From positions 1,674,001 through 1,738,000 of the forward strand of contig NZ_JABFCS010000001.1 of assembly GCF_013087525.1 (NCBI RefSeq): DNA of 64,000 nt. Reading direction: 5' to 3'. Each line of letters begins with the position of its first letter. Positions within the stretch are counted from its first letter, which is position 1. The notes under the pieces are model-generated. The model made no database searches. It saw only the letters and a list, made by a program, of their open reading frames with translations, and was not told the origin of the DNA. The translations under genes and the position numbers were made by a program. Positions 12,068 through 26,929 of the stretch are shown one piece after another. This DNA comes from Ramlibacter montanisoli. Lineage in GTDB: Bacteria > Pseudomonadota > Gammaproteobacteria > Burkholderiales > Burkholderiaceae_C.

Positions 12068-14017
12068 ATGAAGCCCCATCTGCCCGACGAGGAGAAAAGT
12101 TCTGCATTGGAGGCGCGGCCGCAAGTGCAGCCCCGGCGACTCGCCAGCCACCACCACCGCCAGTTCGAAGTGATGGGCGCGCATCCCGCGGAGCGCGGCA
12201 CGTGGTTCACCGTGTGGGCGCCGAATGCGCGCAGCGTGGGCGTGATGGGCAACTTCAACGACTGGCAATGCGTGCCGCTGCAGCGCGTGGACGACGGCAG
12301 CGGCCGCTGGAGCGGTTTCGTCGAGGGCGCGCGCGCCGGCCACTGCTACAAGTTCCGCATCCAGGACGCCTGGGGCCACTGGATGGACAAGGCGGATCCC
12401 TATGCCTTCCGCATGGAGCATCCGCCCGGCACGGCCTCGCAGATCTGGGACCTGTCGCACGAGTGGGGCGACGGCGAGTGGATGCGCACGCGCTGGCAAC
12501 GCCAGTCGCACCGTTCCCCGATCTCCATCTACGAAGTGCACCTGGGCTCCTGGCAGCGCGAGGAGGACGGGCGCTTCCTCAACTACCGCGACATCGCGCA
12601 GCGGCTCGCGGTGCACTGCCACAACCTCGGCTTCACCCACGTGGAGCTGATGCCGGTGACGGAACACCCGTTCTACGGCTCCTGGGGTTACCAGACCACG
12701 GGCTACTTCGCCGCGACCTCGCGCTACGGCACGCCGCAGGACCTGATGGCCTTCGTCGACACGCTGCACCAGCAGGGCATCGGCGTGTTCCTCGACTGGG
12801 TTCCATCGCACTTCCCGGCCGACCCGCACGCGCTGGCGCGCTTCGACGGCACGGCGCTGTACGAGCACGAGGATCCGCGCCTGGGCTTCCACCCGGAGTG
12901 GAACAGCCTGATCTTCAACTACGGCCGCTACGAGGTGCGCGACTTCCTGATCAGCAACGCGCTGTTCTGGCTGGAGAAGTACCACTTCGACGGCCTGCGC
13001 GTGGACGCGGTCGCATCGATGCTGTACCTCGATTACGGCCGGCGCCACGGCGAGTGGATCCCCAACGCGCAGGGCGGCAATCAGAACCACGACGCGGTGC
13101 GCTTCCTGCAGGACCTCAACACCTCGGTCTACGCGCAGTTCCCCGACGTGCACATGATCGCCGAGGAATCGACGGCATGGCCGGCGGTGTCGCGCCCCGT
13201 GGACTGGGGCGGCCTGGGCTTCGGCATGAAGTGGAACATGGGCTGGATGAACGACACGCTGCGCTATTTCTCGCGGCCGCACTTCTACCGGCACTGGCAC
13301 GGCGACGACATCCGCTTTTCCGCGGTGTACGCGTTCCACGAGAACTTCATCCTGCCGCTGTCGCATGACGAGGTCGTCTACGGCAAGGGCAGCCTGCTGG
13401 GGCGGCAGCCCGGGGACGAGTGGCAGCGTTTCGCCGGCCTGCGCAACCTGTACGGCGCGATGTGGACGCACCCGGGCAAGAAGTTGCTGTTCATGGGCGG
13501 CGAGTTCGGGCAGGCCGAGGAGTGGCACCACGAGCGAACGCTGGACTGGCACCTGTGGGCGCGGCCCTACCACGCCGGCCTCGCGCGCTGGGTCTCGGAC
13601 CTGAACGCGCTGTACCGGTGCCTGCCCGCGCTGCACGCCAACGATTTCGACGCCGAGGGCTTCAGCTGGCTGCCCTGCGAACGCCACGAGAACACCATCC
13701 TGAGTCTTCTGCGGCGCGGCGGCCCGGACGATGCGCTGGTCGTCGCCATCTGCAACATGACCCCGGAACCGCGCACTGCCCTGCGGGTGGCGATGCCCGA
13801 GGCGGGGACCTGGCATGAACTCCTCAACAGCGACGCCGCCTTCTATGGCGGAAGCGGGGTCGGCAACCTCGGGCGCGTGCAGGCCACGGCCCACCCGGTG
13901 GGCGGCTGGCCGGCCAGCGCTCTCGTCGCCGTGCCGCCCCTGGGCACCGTGATCCTCTCGAACCGCCCGATTCCAACGACAGCCCTGACCCTGGGAGATT
14001 CTCATGCCCGCCAATAG
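12068..14017 (+). CDS. glgB: 1,4-alpha-glucan branching enzyme
   Basis: The product is a 649-residue GH13 enzyme that makes alpha-1,6 branches in glycogen. An N-terminal CBM48-like domain ([21 protein letters not shown]) precedes the barrel. The GH13 regions are visible: DWVPSHF, the nucleophile Asp in [10 protein letters not shown] (about residue 312), the acid Glu in MIAEEST (about 365) and [14 protein letters not shown]. It is shorter than the roughly 730-residue enteric enzymes because it lacks the extra N-terminal domain. It opens an operon in which each following gene overlaps or nearly touches the previous one. ATG 12068 has only a modest AAGG site. The frame is intact. Confidence 0.95.
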   Translation: MKPHLPDEEKSSALEARPQVQPRRLASHHHRQFEVMGAHPAERGTWFTVWAPNARSVGVMGNFNDWQCVPLQRVDDGSGRWSGFVEGARAGHCYKFRIQDAWGHWMDKADPYAFRMEHPPGTASQIWDLSHEWGDGEWMRTRWQRQSHRSPISIYEVHLGSWQREEDGRFLNYRDIAQRLAVHCHNLGFTHVELMPVTEHPFYGSWGYQTTGYFAATSRYGTPQDLMAFVDTLHQQGIGVFLDWVPSHFPADPHALARFDGTALYEHEDPRLGFHPEWNSLIFNYGRYEVRDFLISNALFWLEKYHFDGLRVDAVASMLYLDYGRRHGEWIPNAQGGNQNHDAVRFLQDLNTSVYAQFPDVHMIAEESTAWPAVSRPVDWGGLGFGMKWNMGWMNDTLRYFSRPHFYRHWHGDDIRFSAVYAFHENFILPLSHDEVVYGKGSLLGRQPGDEWQRFAGLRNLYGAMWTHPGKKLLFMGGEFGQAEEWHHERTLDWHLWARPYHAGLARWVSDLNALYRCLPALHANDFDAEGFSWLPCERHENTILSLLRRGGPDDALVVAICNMTPEPRTALRVAMPEAGTWHELLNSDAAFYGGSGVGNLGRVQATAHPVGGWPASALVAVPPLGTVILSNRPIPTTALTLGDSHARQ

Positions 14018-15301
14018 GAACGTTCTGGCCTTCGTGATGGCCGGCGGCGAAGGCGCGCGACTGCATCCGCTCACCGCCAACCGCTGCAAGCCAGCCGTGC
14101 CCTTCAACGGCAAGCACCGCATCGTGGACTTCGTGCTGTCCAACCTGGTGAACTCGGAGATCTATTCGACCTACCTGCTGGTGCAGTACAAGTCGCAGTC
14201 GCTGATCGAGCACGTGCGCCAGACCTGGACCATGGCGCGCTTCATGCCGCAGCACTTCATCACGGTGGTGCCGCCCCAGATGCGCCACGGCCCGGCCTGG
14301 TTCCAGGGCACCGCGGACGCGGTGTACCAGAACATCCACCTCATCGAGAGCATGCAGCCGGACATCGTGGCGGTGTTCGGGGCGGACCACATCTACCGCA
14401 TGGACGTGCGGCAGATGATCGATTTCCACGTCAAGAGCAACGCGCATGCGAGCGTGGCGACCATCCCGGTGGAACTGGGCGAGTGCGACCAGTTCGGCAT
14501 CGTGGACATCGACGAGCGCCACCGCATCACGGACTTCCGCGAGAAGCCGAAGAGCACGCGACCCATGCCGGGCAGCCGCACCCATGCGCTCGCGTCGATG
14601 GGCAACTACATCTTCAACGCCGACGTGCTGCTGGCGCAGTTGAAGCGCATGCACGAAAGCGGCGAGACCGACTTCGGCAAGCACATCCTGCCTTCGATGG
14701 TGAAGAGCCACAAGCTGGTGGCCTATGATTTCGCCACCAACATCATCGACGGCACCGAGCCCTACGAGGAGCACGCCTACTGGCGCGACGTCGGCACCAT
14801 CGACGCGTACTACCAGGCGCACTTCGACACGCTGGGCGCGCAGCCGAAGTTCCGCATGACCAACAGGCACTGGCCGATCTACGCCAGCCCGGACCAGGCC
14901 GAATCCGCGCAGATCGAGAACGGCGTGATCAACCGCTCCGTCGTCGGCTCCGGCAGCATCGTCGACGGCGCCACGCTCGACCACGCGATGTTGCGGCGTT
15001 CCGTGCTGGTGGAACGCGGCGCGAGGCTGGAACACTGCATCGTGATGGAGCGCTCGCGCATCGGCCGCGGCGCCCAGGTGCGGCGCGCGATCATCGACCA
15101 GGACAACGACATTCCGGCGGACGAGCGCATCGGCTTCGACTTGGAGCAGGACCGCAGGCGCTTCCCGGTCACCGCCTCCGGCATCGTGGTCGTGCCGGCC
15201 GGCGCGTTCCCGGCGCGCAAGGCCGCGAGTTCGCCCATCCCCGGAACCGTGCCGGGCACTTCGCGGCTGGAGGAGGCGGTGTCCCGGATGGAGATGCTTG
15301 C

Positions 15302-15305
<4 letters not shown>
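14004..15305 (+). CDS. glgC: Glucose-1-phosphate adenylyltransferase
   Basis: The product is 433 residues and makes ADP-glucose from glucose-1-phosphate and ATP, the committed step of bacterial glycogen synthesis. The nucleotidyltransferase signature [21 protein letters not shown] is at the N-terminus, followed by [10 protein letters not shown] near residue 130. A C-terminal left-handed beta-helix region carries the hexapeptide-like repeats ([16 protein letters not shown]). A GGGAG site precedes the ATG, which lies 14 bases inside the 3' end of glgB. Its stop overlaps glgX as ATGA. Allosteric control by glycolytic intermediates is known for the family but cannot be read here. Confidence 0.96.
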
Positions 15306-17479
<2,174 letters not shown>

Positions 17480-17481
17480 AG

Positions 17482-19305
17482 GTGCATTGCCAGCACGACA
17501 TGCCTTTCGGCACCCGCCTCGAAGCGGGTGGCGGCGTCACCTTCCGCCTGTGGGCACCGGCGGCACAGCAGGCACAGCTGGCGATCGAGACCGGCAGCGC
17601 GGCCCCCGAACTGCACCCCGCGGAAGCGGACGCGCAAGGCTGGTGGGAATGCACGGTGGCACATGCGACCGCCGGCACCCTGTACCGCTGGCAGATCGAC
17701 GGCAAGCTGCTGGTACCGGATCCCGCCTCGCGCCAGAATCCCGAGGGGCCGCACGGCCCGAGCTGCGTGGTCGACCCGAAGCAATTCGCATGGGAAGTCA
17801 GCTGGAGCGGCCGGCCCTGGCACGAGGCCGTGCTGTACGAACTGCACGTGGGCAGCTTCACGCCGGAGGGGACCTTCGCGGCCGCGGCCGAGCGGCTGCA
17901 CGCGCTGGCCGACACCGGCATCACTGCGATCGAGCTGATGCCGGTGGCCAGCTTCGGGGGCCGCTTCGGCTGGGGCTACGACGGCGTGCTGCCGTACGCG
18001 CCGCACCATGCCTACGGCACGCCGGACGACCTCAAGCGCCTCGTGCAGCAGGCGCACCGGCTGGGCCTCATGGTCTTCCTCGACGTGGTCCACAACCATT
18101 TCGGGCCGGAGGGCAACTTCCTGCATGCCTACGCGCCGGAGTTCTTCTCCAGGACCAAGGACAGCCCCTGGGGCAAGGCGCTCAACTTCGACGGGCCTGA
18201 CAGCCGCACGGTGCGTGATTTCTTCATCGAGAACGCCGTGTACTGGGTGCAGGAGTACCGCTTCGACGGGCTGCGGCTGGACGCGGTGCACGCGATCCGG
18301 GACGACAGCCCGGTGCACCTGCTGCAGGAACTGTCCGAGCGCGTGCGCGGCGCCACCCACGGGCGGCACGTGCACCTGGTGCTGGAGAACGAGGACAACG
18401 GCCACGATCTCCTGGCGGCCACGCCGCAGCCAGGACGCTACGACGCGCAGTGGAACGACGATTTCCACCACGCGCTGCACGTGGTGATGACCGGCGAGAC
18501 GCAGCGCTACTACCACGACTATGGCGATGCACCCATGGACCTGCTGGCGCGGTCCTTCACGCACGGCATGGTGTTCGAAGGATCCAAGCGCAAGGAAGGC
18601 GGCGCGCGCCAGGTGGTGCGGCCGGCGCCGGCGCAGGTCCTGACGACGCTGGTGAACTTCGCGCACAACCACGACCAGGTGGGCAACCGCGCGCGCGGCG
18701 AACGCCTGCGGCAGCTGGTGCCGGCCGAAGCGGCCATGCTGCCGACGCTGCTGGCCCTGCTGACCCCCGCCATCCCCATGCTGTTCTTCGGCGAGGAATG
18801 GGGCGCGACCGAACCCTTCCTCTACTTCGCGGACTGGAAGGGCGAACTGCGCGAGGCGGTGCGCGCCGGCCGCCGCCGCGAGTTCGGCCACGGTAACGCG
18901 ACCGACCTGCCCGATCCCTGCAGCGAGAAGACCTTCGCGGCCAGCCGGCCGGACCTGGCCCATGCCAAGGCCGACGCGGCGCGTGCGTGGCGCGAGGAAG
19001 TGCACGCCGCGCTGGTGGCGCGCAAGCGCTGGATCACGCCGCGCCAGCCGCAGTTGCTGACCGGCCGCCACTCCGCCCAGCGCGTGGCGGAGCGCGGCAT
19101 CGCGGTGCAATGGCGCTACGAGGACGGCAAGATGCTGAGCCTCGAGCTGAACCTGGGACCCGACCTGCTGCAGGTGGAACCGCAGCACCTGGGGCCGGTG
19201 GAGGCGCAAGCGGTGTTCAGCCATCGCTGTCCGGCGGAAACGCCGCGCGGCACCTGGCCGGCCTGGAGCGCGCGCTGGACGCTGGGCGAGGAAATCACAC
19301 AATGA
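17482..19305 (+). CDS. treZ: Malto-oligosyltrehalose trehalohydrolase
   Basis: The product is a 607-residue GH13 enzyme that releases trehalose from maltooligosyl-trehalose made by TreY. A CBM48-like N-terminal domain ([21 protein letters not shown]) is followed by [11 protein letters not shown], the catalytic region [19 protein letters not shown] and [13 protein letters not shown], then [20 protein letters not shown] 17482 is chosen: it lies just after the glgX stop with GAGGAG upstream. ATG 17500 is possible but has no obvious site. The stop overlaps the next start as ATGA. The frame is intact. Confidence 0.94.
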   Translation: MHCQHDMPFGTRLEAGGGVTFRLWAPAAQQAQLAIETGSAAPELHPAEADAQGWWECTVAHATAGTLYRWQIDGKLLVPDPASRQNPEGPHGPSCVVDPKQFAWEVSWSGRPWHEAVLYELHVGSFTPEGTFAAAAERLHALADTGITAIELMPVASFGGRFGWGYDGVLPYAPHHAYGTPDDLKRLVQQAHRLGLMVFLDVVHNHFGPEGNFLHAYAPEFFSRTKDSPWGKALNFDGPDSRTVRDFFIENAVYWVQEYRFDGLRLDAVHAIRDDSPVHLLQELSERVRGATHGRHVHLVLENEDNGHDLLAATPQPGRYDAQWNDDFHHALHVVMTGETQRYYHDYGDAPMDLLARSFTHGMVFEGSKRKEGGARQVVRPAPAQVLTTLVNFAHNHDQVGNRARGERLRQLVPAEAAMLPTLLALLTPAIPMLFFGEEWGATEPFLYFADWKGELREAVRAGRRREFGHGNATDLPDPCSEKTFAASRPDLAHAKADAARAWREEVHAALVARKRWITPRQPQLLTGRHSAQRVAERGIAVQWRYEDGKMLSLELNLGPDLLQVEPQHLGPVEAQAVFSHRCPAETPRGTWPAWSARWTLGEEITQ

Positions 19306-22300
19306 ACGCGCCCGGGGAACGCGGCTCGCTGTCGATCGCCGAGCAGGCGCGCCGGCTGGGCGTGGCCGACCGCTATCACGGCTTCTGGGGCAAGGAGGAA
19401 ATCGTTTCCGAAGCCGTGCTGGAGCGGGCGGTGCAGGCGATGTCCGGGGACGGCCATGGCGCCCCGCCGCAGCACTTCGGCCTGCCGGTGGTGCAAGTTG
19501 CGCGTGAAGGCGAAAGCGCCGTGGTGCGCTGGTCCAGCCACGACAGCGGCGGCGCGCGCTGGCGGCTGGTGGTGGAGGACAAGGGTTTCGAGGTCGCGAG
19601 CGGCGAGCTGCAGCGCAGCTACCAGGAAGCTGCCATCGTGCTGCCGCCGGCCCTCGCCGCCGGCTACTACCGCCTCACGCTGGAAGGCGCCCCGGCCCAC
19701 GAACACTGCCGGCTGATCGTGGCGCCCCGGCACTGCCACGTCGCGCCTGCCCTGCAGCAGGGCGAACGCTGGTGGGGTTGCACCATCCAGCTCTATGCGC
19801 TGCGCTCCTCGCGCGACTGGGGCATCGGCGATTTCGGCGACCTGCGGCGCCTGTGCGACGCAGCGGCGCACCAGGGCGCGTCCTTCATCGGCCTGAGCCC
19901 GCTGCACGCGCTGTTTCCGCACAACCCGGCGGCCGCCAGCCCCTACAGCCCTTCCAGCCGCAAGGCGCTGAACCCGATCTACCTGGACGTGCAGACCCTG
20001 GTGGACCTGGGCGGCTGCGAGGAAGCCGTGCAGAAGGTGCAGTCCGAGGGCTTCCAGGAAAGGCTGCAGGCGCTGCGCGAAGCCGAGATGGTGGACTACG
20101 AAGGCGTGGCGCAAGCCAAGCTGGAAGTGCTGCGCATCCTGTGGCGGCACTTCGAGCAGCACGAGCTGGACAAGGACCGCTCGCGGGGCGCGCACTTCCT
20201 CGCGTACATGCGCGAGCGCGAGCAGACCATAGGCCGCCACGCGCTGTTCGAGGCGCTGCAGGACCACCTGTTCGCGCAGGACCCGAACGTCTGGGGCTGG
20301 CCGGCCTGGCCCGAGGAATACCGCGACCCCTCGGGGCCGGCCGTGAAAGCCTTCCAGGAACGCAGTACCTCCGCCGTGCGCTTCCGCTTCTGGTTGCAGT
20401 GGCTGTCGGAGGTGCAGCTGGAGTCCTGCCAGCGCTACGCGCGCACCCGCGGCATGGGAATCGGCCTGTACTGCGACCTCGCCGTCGGCGTGAACGGCGG
20501 CGGCGCCGAGACCTGGGTGGAACACGAGCTGTTCGCCCTGGGCATGCACGCAGGCGCGCCGCCCGATCCGCTCGCGCCCACCGGGCAGGACTGGGGCCTG
20601 CCGCCCTGGAGTCCGCAGCGGCTGCGGCAGGCTCGCTACCAGCCCTTCATCGACACGCTGCGCGCCAACATGCGGCACTGCGGCGCGCTGCGGCTGGACC
20701 ACGTGATGGCGCTCATGCGGCTGTACTGGACCGGTCCCGACGGCGGCACCTACGTCGAATACCCGCTGGAGGAACTGATGGGGGTGCTGGCGCTGGAGAG
20801 CCAGCGCCACCAGTGCATGGTGATCGGTGAGGACCTGGGCAACGTCGCCCCGCGCATGCGCGATGCAATGCGCGAGGGCAACCTGCTGTCCTACCGCCCG
20901 CTGCTGTTCGAACGCGAGGAGGACGGCGGCTTCCGGCGGCCCTCCCAGTGGCAGCCCAAGGCGCTGGCGGTGGTCAGCACGCACGACCTGCCGACGCTGC
21001 GCGGCTTCTGGATGGGCGAGGACATCGAACTGGCCGGCAAGCTGGAGCTGTACCCCGACCAGGCCGCGCACGAGGGCCAGGTGCTGAACCGCGCGCAGGA
21101 CCGCGCGCGCCTGCTGCTGGCGCTGCAGCGCGAGGACCTGCTGCCCGAGGGCACCACGGTGCAGCCCACCTCCCTGCCCGACGCCACCCAGCCGCTGGTG
21201 GACGCGGTCTATGCCTTCCTCGCGCGCACGCCATGCTGGCTGGTGGGCGTGCAGCTGGAGGATGTCACCGGCCAGATGCTGCAGGTGAACGTGCCCGGCA
21301 CCACCGAGGACCGCTTCCCCAACTGGCGGCGCAAGCTCTCGGTGACGGTGGAAGGCCTGGGCAGCGATGCGCGCTGGGCCTCGCTGGCGGCAGTGCTGCG
21401 CGCCGAACGCAGCGGGCCGAAGCCACTGGCGACGGCGCCGCTGGAACTCCCTGCCCTGGCCACCGCCAACGTGCCCTGCGCCACCTACCGCGTGCAGTTC
21501 CACGAGGGCTGCACCTTCGAGCACATCACGCAGGCGATTCCCTACCTGAAGGCGCTGGGCGTGAGCCACCTGTACAGCTCGCCCTACCTGCGCGCGCGTC
21601 CCGGCAGCACGCACGGCTACGACATCATCGACCACGGCCAGCTGAACCCCGAAGTCGGCGACGAACTTGCGCATTCGAAGATGTGCCAGGCGCTGCGCCG
21701 CAACGGCATGGGGCAGATCCTCGACATCGTCCCCAACCACATGGGCGTGCTCGAAGCCGACAACGCCTGGTGGCTCGACGTGCTGGAACACGGGCGTGCG
21801 TCCAGCCATGCCGAGACCTTCGACATCGAGTGGACACCGGCGCAACCGGAAATGGCCGGCCGCGTGCTGCTGCCCGTGCTGGGCGACCACTTCGGCAAGG
21901 TGCTGGAAGCGGGCGAACTGCAGCTGCACTTCGACCCGGAGCCTGGCGAGTTCGTGCTGCGCTACTGGGACCACCGCTTCCCGGTCGATCCGCGCAGCTA
22001 TCCCGAGATCCTGTCCGCGCTGCCGGCGCCGCCCGCGCGCGACGACAGCGAAGGGGACAGCCACGCGGTGGTCGCGGCCCTGCTCGATGCCTTCGGCCGC
22101 CTGCCCGCACGCGACGACGCCGGCGAGGATGCGCGGCGCTCGCGCGTGCGCGACAGCACCGTGTACAAGCGCCAGCTGGCCCGCCTGGCTTCGCGCCACG
22201 AATGGCTGTCCCGCTGGATCGAGGCCTGCGTGCAGCGCTTGAACGGCCAGCCCGGCGAGCCCGCGAGCTTCGACGCGCTGGAGCAGCTGGTCTCGACGCA

Positions 22301-24370
22301 GGCCTACCGCCTCGCTGACTGGCGGGTGGCCAGCGACGACGTCAACTACCGGCGCTTCTTCGACGTCAACACGCTGGCCGGCCTGCGCATGGAGCGCCAG
22401 GAGGTGTTCGAGGCGACGCACCGCAAGGTGCTGCACTGGCTGCAGGACGGCCTGCTCACCGGCCTGCGCATCGACCACCCCGACGGCCTGAGCGATCCGC
22501 TGGCCTACTTCGAGCAGCTCAGTCCCGCCATGCGTCGCAGGCGGAAGTGGTCGGGCACCAGCCGCGCGCCCTGTACCTGGTGGTGGAGAAGATCCTCGCC
22601 GAGCACGAGGCGCTGCCCGAGGACTGGCCGGTGCACGGCGACACCGGCTACCGCTTCGGCAGCCTGGTCAACGGCCTCTTCGTGGAGACGGCGAACGAGG
22701 AAGCGCTGCTGGCCGCCTGGCAGGCCTTCACCGGCGACACGACCGACTTCGACGAGCTGCTGTACCAGTGCAAGAAGCTGATCATCGAGACCTCGCTGTA
22801 CTCGGAGCTGAACTGGCTGGCGCACACGCTGCACCGGCTCACGCGCGGCAACCGGCGCCGCTGCGACTTCACCCGCAACCGGCTGCGCTGGGCGCTGGCG
22901 GAGGTGGCCGCCGCCTTCCCCGTCTACCGTACCTATCTCCGTGTCGGCGAACCGGCCAGCGCCATGGACCGGCGCCACATCGACTGGGCGATCGCGGCGG
23001 CGGAACGGCGCCTGGGCAAGTCGGAAGCGACGGTGCTGGAACACCTGCGCGAGGTGCTGCTGGGTGAAGGCGAAGCGGCGCACCTGCCGCAGGACGCCCG
23101 CAAGCGCTTCCTGGCGCGCTGGCAGCAGTTCACTGCCCCGGTGACGGCCAAGGCGATGGAAGACACGGCCTTCTACCGCTACATCCCGCTGCTGTCGCTC
23201 AACGAGGTGGGCGCAGACCCGCGCAGCTTCGGCATGTCGGTGTCGGCCTTCCACTTCGCCAACCTCACGCGGCAGCGGCACCGGCCGCACTGCCTGCTGG
23301 GCACCTCCACGCACGACAGCAAGCGCGGCGAGGACCTGCGCGCGCGCCTCAACGTGCTGTCGGAACTGCCGGCGCAGTGGGAGGACTGCCTGCTGCGCCT
23401 TTCGGGCTGGGCCCAGCTTTACCTCACGCGCACGCCCAAGGAAAGTTGGCCGATCCACAACGACATCTGGCTGCTGTTCCAGACGCTGGTGGGCCTGTGG
23501 CCCGCGCTTCCGCCCGACGACGCGGCGCGCGAGGACCTGCGCACGCGCGTGCAGGCCTACATGCGCAAGGCGATCCGCGAGGCGAAGACGAAGACGACCT
23601 GGGTGTGCCCGGAGAGCGACTACGAGGGCGCGGTGGAACGCTACGTCGACGGCGTGCTGCGCCTGGGGCCCAGTCCCTTCGCCGACGAACTGCAGAAGGT
23701 GACGGCGCGCATCGCCCCCTTCGGCTTCCGCAACAGCCTGGCGCAGCTGGTGCTCAAGTTCACGGTCCCGGGCGTGCCGGACCTGTACCAGGGCTGCGAG
23801 CAATGGAACTTCAGCCTGGTCGATCCGGACAACCGCCGGCCCGTCGACTATGCGGCGCTGGCGCGCGAGCTCGAAGGGCTGGAGGCCGTTTGCCGCCAGG
23901 GCTATCCGATGCGGGAGCACTGGCAGGCCTTGAACCGCAACGCCGCCGACGGCCGCATCAAGCAGCTGGTCACCTGGCGGCTGCTTCGCCTGCGGCGCGA
24001 ACGCAGCACGCTGTTCCGCAACGCGAACTACGTCGCGCTCGGCGTGGACGGGCCCGCTGCCGACCATGCGGTCGCCTTCGCGCGCGTGCACGAGCGGGAA
24101 GCGGTGCTGGTGGTGGCGGCCCGCCTCACCTGCACGCTCTGCGGCGGCGAAGACGAGGCCTGGAGTCCGGAGCTCTGGAAGGGCACGAGCGTGCGCTGCG
24201 GCGGCGAAGGCGGCGTGCGCCGCTTCCGGCGCTGGCGCAACTGGCTCACCGGCGAGGAAACAACCTTGTCGCAGAGTGAGGAAACCGTGATGGACCTGCA
24301 GGCGCTGTTCGGCGCGGCGGGCGGCCTGCCCTTCGCCGTGCTGGTGGCGGACGCGGAGGCCGCCGCATGA
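19302..24370 (+). CDS. malQ-treY: Fused 4-alpha-glucanotransferase / malto-oligosyltrehalose synthase (MalQ::TreY), one frameshift
   Basis: One open frame runs through two enzymes. Residues 1 to about 715 are a GH77 4-alpha-glucanotransferase: [66 protein letters not shown] and [12 protein letters not shown]. From about residue 725 it is a GH13 Tre[47 protein letters not shown] and [13 protein letters not shown]. The linker of about 30 residues has no stop or frame change. A frame break near 22520 lies well inside the TreY part; one added base restores [14 protein letters not shown] and the remaining 600 residues. The corrected length is about 1689 residues. MalQ reshuffles maltodextrins and TreY turns their reducing end into trehalose, so the fusion would channel substrate toward TreZ. 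The stop overlaps glgA as ATGA. Confidence 0.92.
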
Positions 24371-25898
24371 AGATCCTGTTCGCCACGCCCGAGTGCGCAC
24401 CCTTCGTGAAGACCGGCGGCCTGGGCGACGTCAGCGCGTCGCTGCCGGCGACGCTGGCCGGGCTCGGGCACGACGTCCACCTGCTGATGCCCGCCTACCG
24501 CGGCATGAAGGTCAGCGGCGAGATCGGCGACGGCGTCGAACTGCCGCCCTGGGGACCGTGGCCCGCCGCGCAGCTGGTGCCGGTGAAGATCGACTCGGGA
24601 GTGACGCTGCTGCTGCTCGCGTGCCCCAGCCTCTACCAGCGGCCTGGCGGGCCCTACGTCGATGCCAGCGGCCGCGATTACCACGACAACGCGTTGCGCT
24701 TCGGCCTGCTGGCGCGCGTGGCCGCGCAACTGGGCACCGTGCATTCGCCCCTGAAGGGCTGGACCGCGGACGTCGTGCACGCGAACGACTGGCCCTGCGG
24801 CCTGGCGCCGCTGTACCTGGCGCAGTCGCGCATGATCTCCCCGCAGGAGCCGACCGCCGCGAGCGTGCTCACCATCCACAACCTCGCCTTCCAGGGCGTG
24901 TTCCCCATGGACAGCGCGGAGGTGCTCGGCATCCCGCACCACTGGCGCGGCATGGAGGGCGTGGAGTTCTGGGGGCAGCTCTCGATGCTCAAGGCGGGCA
25001 TCCAGTACGCCGACGCGATCACCACCGTGAGCCCGACCTATGCGCGGGAGATCCAGACCCCGGCGCACGGCGTCGGCTTCGACGGCATCCTCCGGGCGCG
25101 GTCTTCGCGCCTGCGCGGCATCCTCAACGGCATCGATACCAGGCTGTGGGATCCGGCCAGCGACCCGCTGCTGCCCTACCACTTCTCGCGCGACGAGTTG
25201 CAGGGCAAGGCTTCCTGCAAGACCGCGCTGCAGGCACGCGTGGGCCTGCCGACGGACCGCAACGCGATGCTGCTGGCCGTGGTCAGCCGGCTCACGCCGC
25301 AGAAGGGGATCGACCTGGTGCTGGGGCGCTGCCGCGCATCCTGGCCTCGGGCATGCAGCTCGTGGTGCTGGGACAGGGCGAGCCGGGCCTGCAGCAGGCG
25401 CTGAAGGACGCGGCGCAGAAGAACCCGAAGCAGGTGTCGGTCACGCTGGGCTTCGACGAGGGCCTGGCCCACCTGGTCGAAGCCGGCGCAGACCTGTTCC
25501 TGATGCCTTCGCGCTTCGAGCCCTGCGGCCTGAACCAGATGTACAGCCAGGCCTACGGCACCCCGCCGATCGTTGCGCCCGTGGGCGGGCTGCTGGACTC
25601 GGTCACCGACGCGAGCGCGGATCCCGTGCACGGCACCGGTTTCGTGATGACGGGCTGCGACCCGGCGGGCTTCGACGATGCGATGGCGCGCGCACTGCGC
25701 ATGTGGCGCGAGCAGCAGCGCTGGCGCCGCATCCAGGCCAACGGCATGGCGCGGCATTTCGGCTGGGAAGACAGCGCGATGCAGTACGTGGAGGTGTACG
25801 AGCGCGCCGCGATGCAGGCCAGCGGCGGCACGCCCGAAGGACCAGTGAGCGGCGCCGGCACGGGGACCGTGCAGCGCGACGCGGGCCTGCGCGGCTAA
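24367..25898 (+). CDS. glgA: Glycogen synthase (frameshift)
   Basis: This is a GT5 glycosyltransferase that extends glucan chains from ADP-glucose. The N-terminal ADP-glucose motif [15 protein letters not shown] (residues 12-26) and [15 protein letters not shown] fit GlgA, as do [12 protein letters not shown] and the C-terminal [32 protein letters not shown]. The frame breaks at GGGG 25323-25326. One added G gives [22 protein letters not shown] and a protein of about 510 residues. It closes the operon that began with glgB, and its 3' end overlaps the convergent LysR gene by 4 bp. Confidence 0.95.
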
Positions 25899-26815
25899 GC
25901 GACGACGGCCGGCACGATCCGCTCGCCGACCACGTTGGCGCCCAGGAAGTCCAGCAGGCGCCGCACCGCCGGCACCATGCCGCGGCGCGATGCATACACG
26001 GCCAGCACCATGGCCACGCGCGGCTCCCATCCGGGCAGCACGGTCACCAGTTCGCCCCGCCGCAACTCGTCGCTGCAAAGGTAGTCCGGCAGGACGCACA
26101 TGCCGGTGCCCTGCAGCACCGCGTACTTCAGCGTCAACAGGTCGTCCGCCGTGTACACCGGACGGTGCTGCAGGTCGAACTCCGCTGCGCGCGGGCCGTG
26201 CAGGTGCCAGCTGGCGCGGCCATCGGCGGCCGACATCGCCACCGTCGGCAGGTTGCGCAGCGACTCCACGTCGTGAGGCGCGCCAAAACGCTGCAGCAGC
26301 TGGGGGCTGGCCACCAGCACGCCCTTGGTCTCGCCCAGGTTCTTGGCGACCAGGCTGCCGCTGTCGTCCAGGTTGGAGCGCACGCGCAGCGCGACGTCCA
26401 CGCCTTCCTGCACCAGGTCGATCACGCGGTTGGTGACCAGCATCTCGATGCGCACCTGCGGATGGGCCGCGAGGAAGCGCGGCAGCACCGGGCCGATCGT
26501 GGTCTGCGCCAGCGTCAGCGGACAGGACACGCGCACCGTGCCGCGCGGCTCCGTCTGCACCATCGCGACCGCCTCGTCGGCGGCCTCGGCCTGCTCGCGC
26601 ATCGCCACGCAGTGCCGATGGTAGATCTCGCCGGCCTGCGTCAGCGAGAGCTTGCGCGTGGTCCGCTGCAGCAGGCGAACGCCCAGGCGCGCTTCGAGGT
26701 CGGCCACCCGGCGCGACAGCTTCGACTTCGGCACGTTGAGCGTCCGCCCCGCCTCGGCGAAGCTGCCGCGGTCGACGACCTCGGCAAAGAAGAGCATGTC
26801 GTTGAGATCCTGCAT
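25895..26815 (-). CDS. LysR-family transcriptional regulator
   Basis: The product is 306 residues. The winged helix-turn-helix covers about residues 1-60 ([20 protein letters not shown], then [21 protein letters not shown]), and a substrate-binding domain follows from about residue 90. It is divergent from the azoreductase gene, which it probably controls: LysR regulators paired with quinone/azo reductases commonly respond to electrophiles or quinones. An ACAATC/GATTGT palindrome abuts its start codon and could be its autoregulatory site. An AGGA ribosome-binding site precedes the ATG. The effector cannot be read from sequence. Confidence 0.9.
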   Translation of the reverse strand: MQDLNDMLFFAEVVDRGSFAEAGRTLNVPKSKLSRRVADLEARLGVRLLQRTTRKLSLTQAGEIYHRHCVAMREQAEAADEAVAMVQTEPRGTVRVSCPLTLAQTTIGPVLPRFLAAHPQVRIEMLVTNRVIDLVQEGVDVALRVRSNLDDSGSLVAKNLGETKGVLVASPQLLQRFGAPHDVESLRNLPTVAMSAADGRASWHLHGPRAAEFDLQHRPVYTADDLLTLKYAVLQGTGMCVLPDYLCSDELRRGELVTVLPGWEPRVAMVLAVYASRRGMVPAVRRLLDFLGANVVGERIVPAVVA

Positions 26816-26839
26816 GATTGTCCTACTGGCGCAACAATC
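26816..26839. promoter_or_regulatory. Palindrome between LysR gene and azoR
   Basis: GATTGT (26816-26821) and ACAATC (26834-26839) form a perfect inverted repeat with a 12-bp spacer that contains a T-N11-A core, the classical LysR signature. It touches the LysR start codon. A further ACAATC half-site lies at 26882-26887, nearer azoR. It is the likely operator for this divergent pair, by inference. Confidence 0.55.
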
Positions 26840-26929
26840 TATCCCGGAATTGCCGACTTATCAAGGATTCGCTTCATTCGCACAATCTTCCCCATGGCTG
26901 CACCGCGGCCGACCCACAGGAGAAGAGCC

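Noticed and set aside
12014..14143. 709-codon frame antisense to glgB
   Set aside because: It is rich in His, Arg, Ala and Val without any domain, the usual antisense shadow of a high-GC gene.
18987..19301. Upstream extension of the malQ::treY frame into treZ
   Set aside because: No family resemblance, and ATG 19302 gives the MalQ N-terminus with ATGA coupling.
19116..22478. 1120-codon frame antisense to malQ::treY
   Set aside because: Composition is biased and has no recognisable motif, while the sense frame holds GH77 and GH13 motifs throughout.
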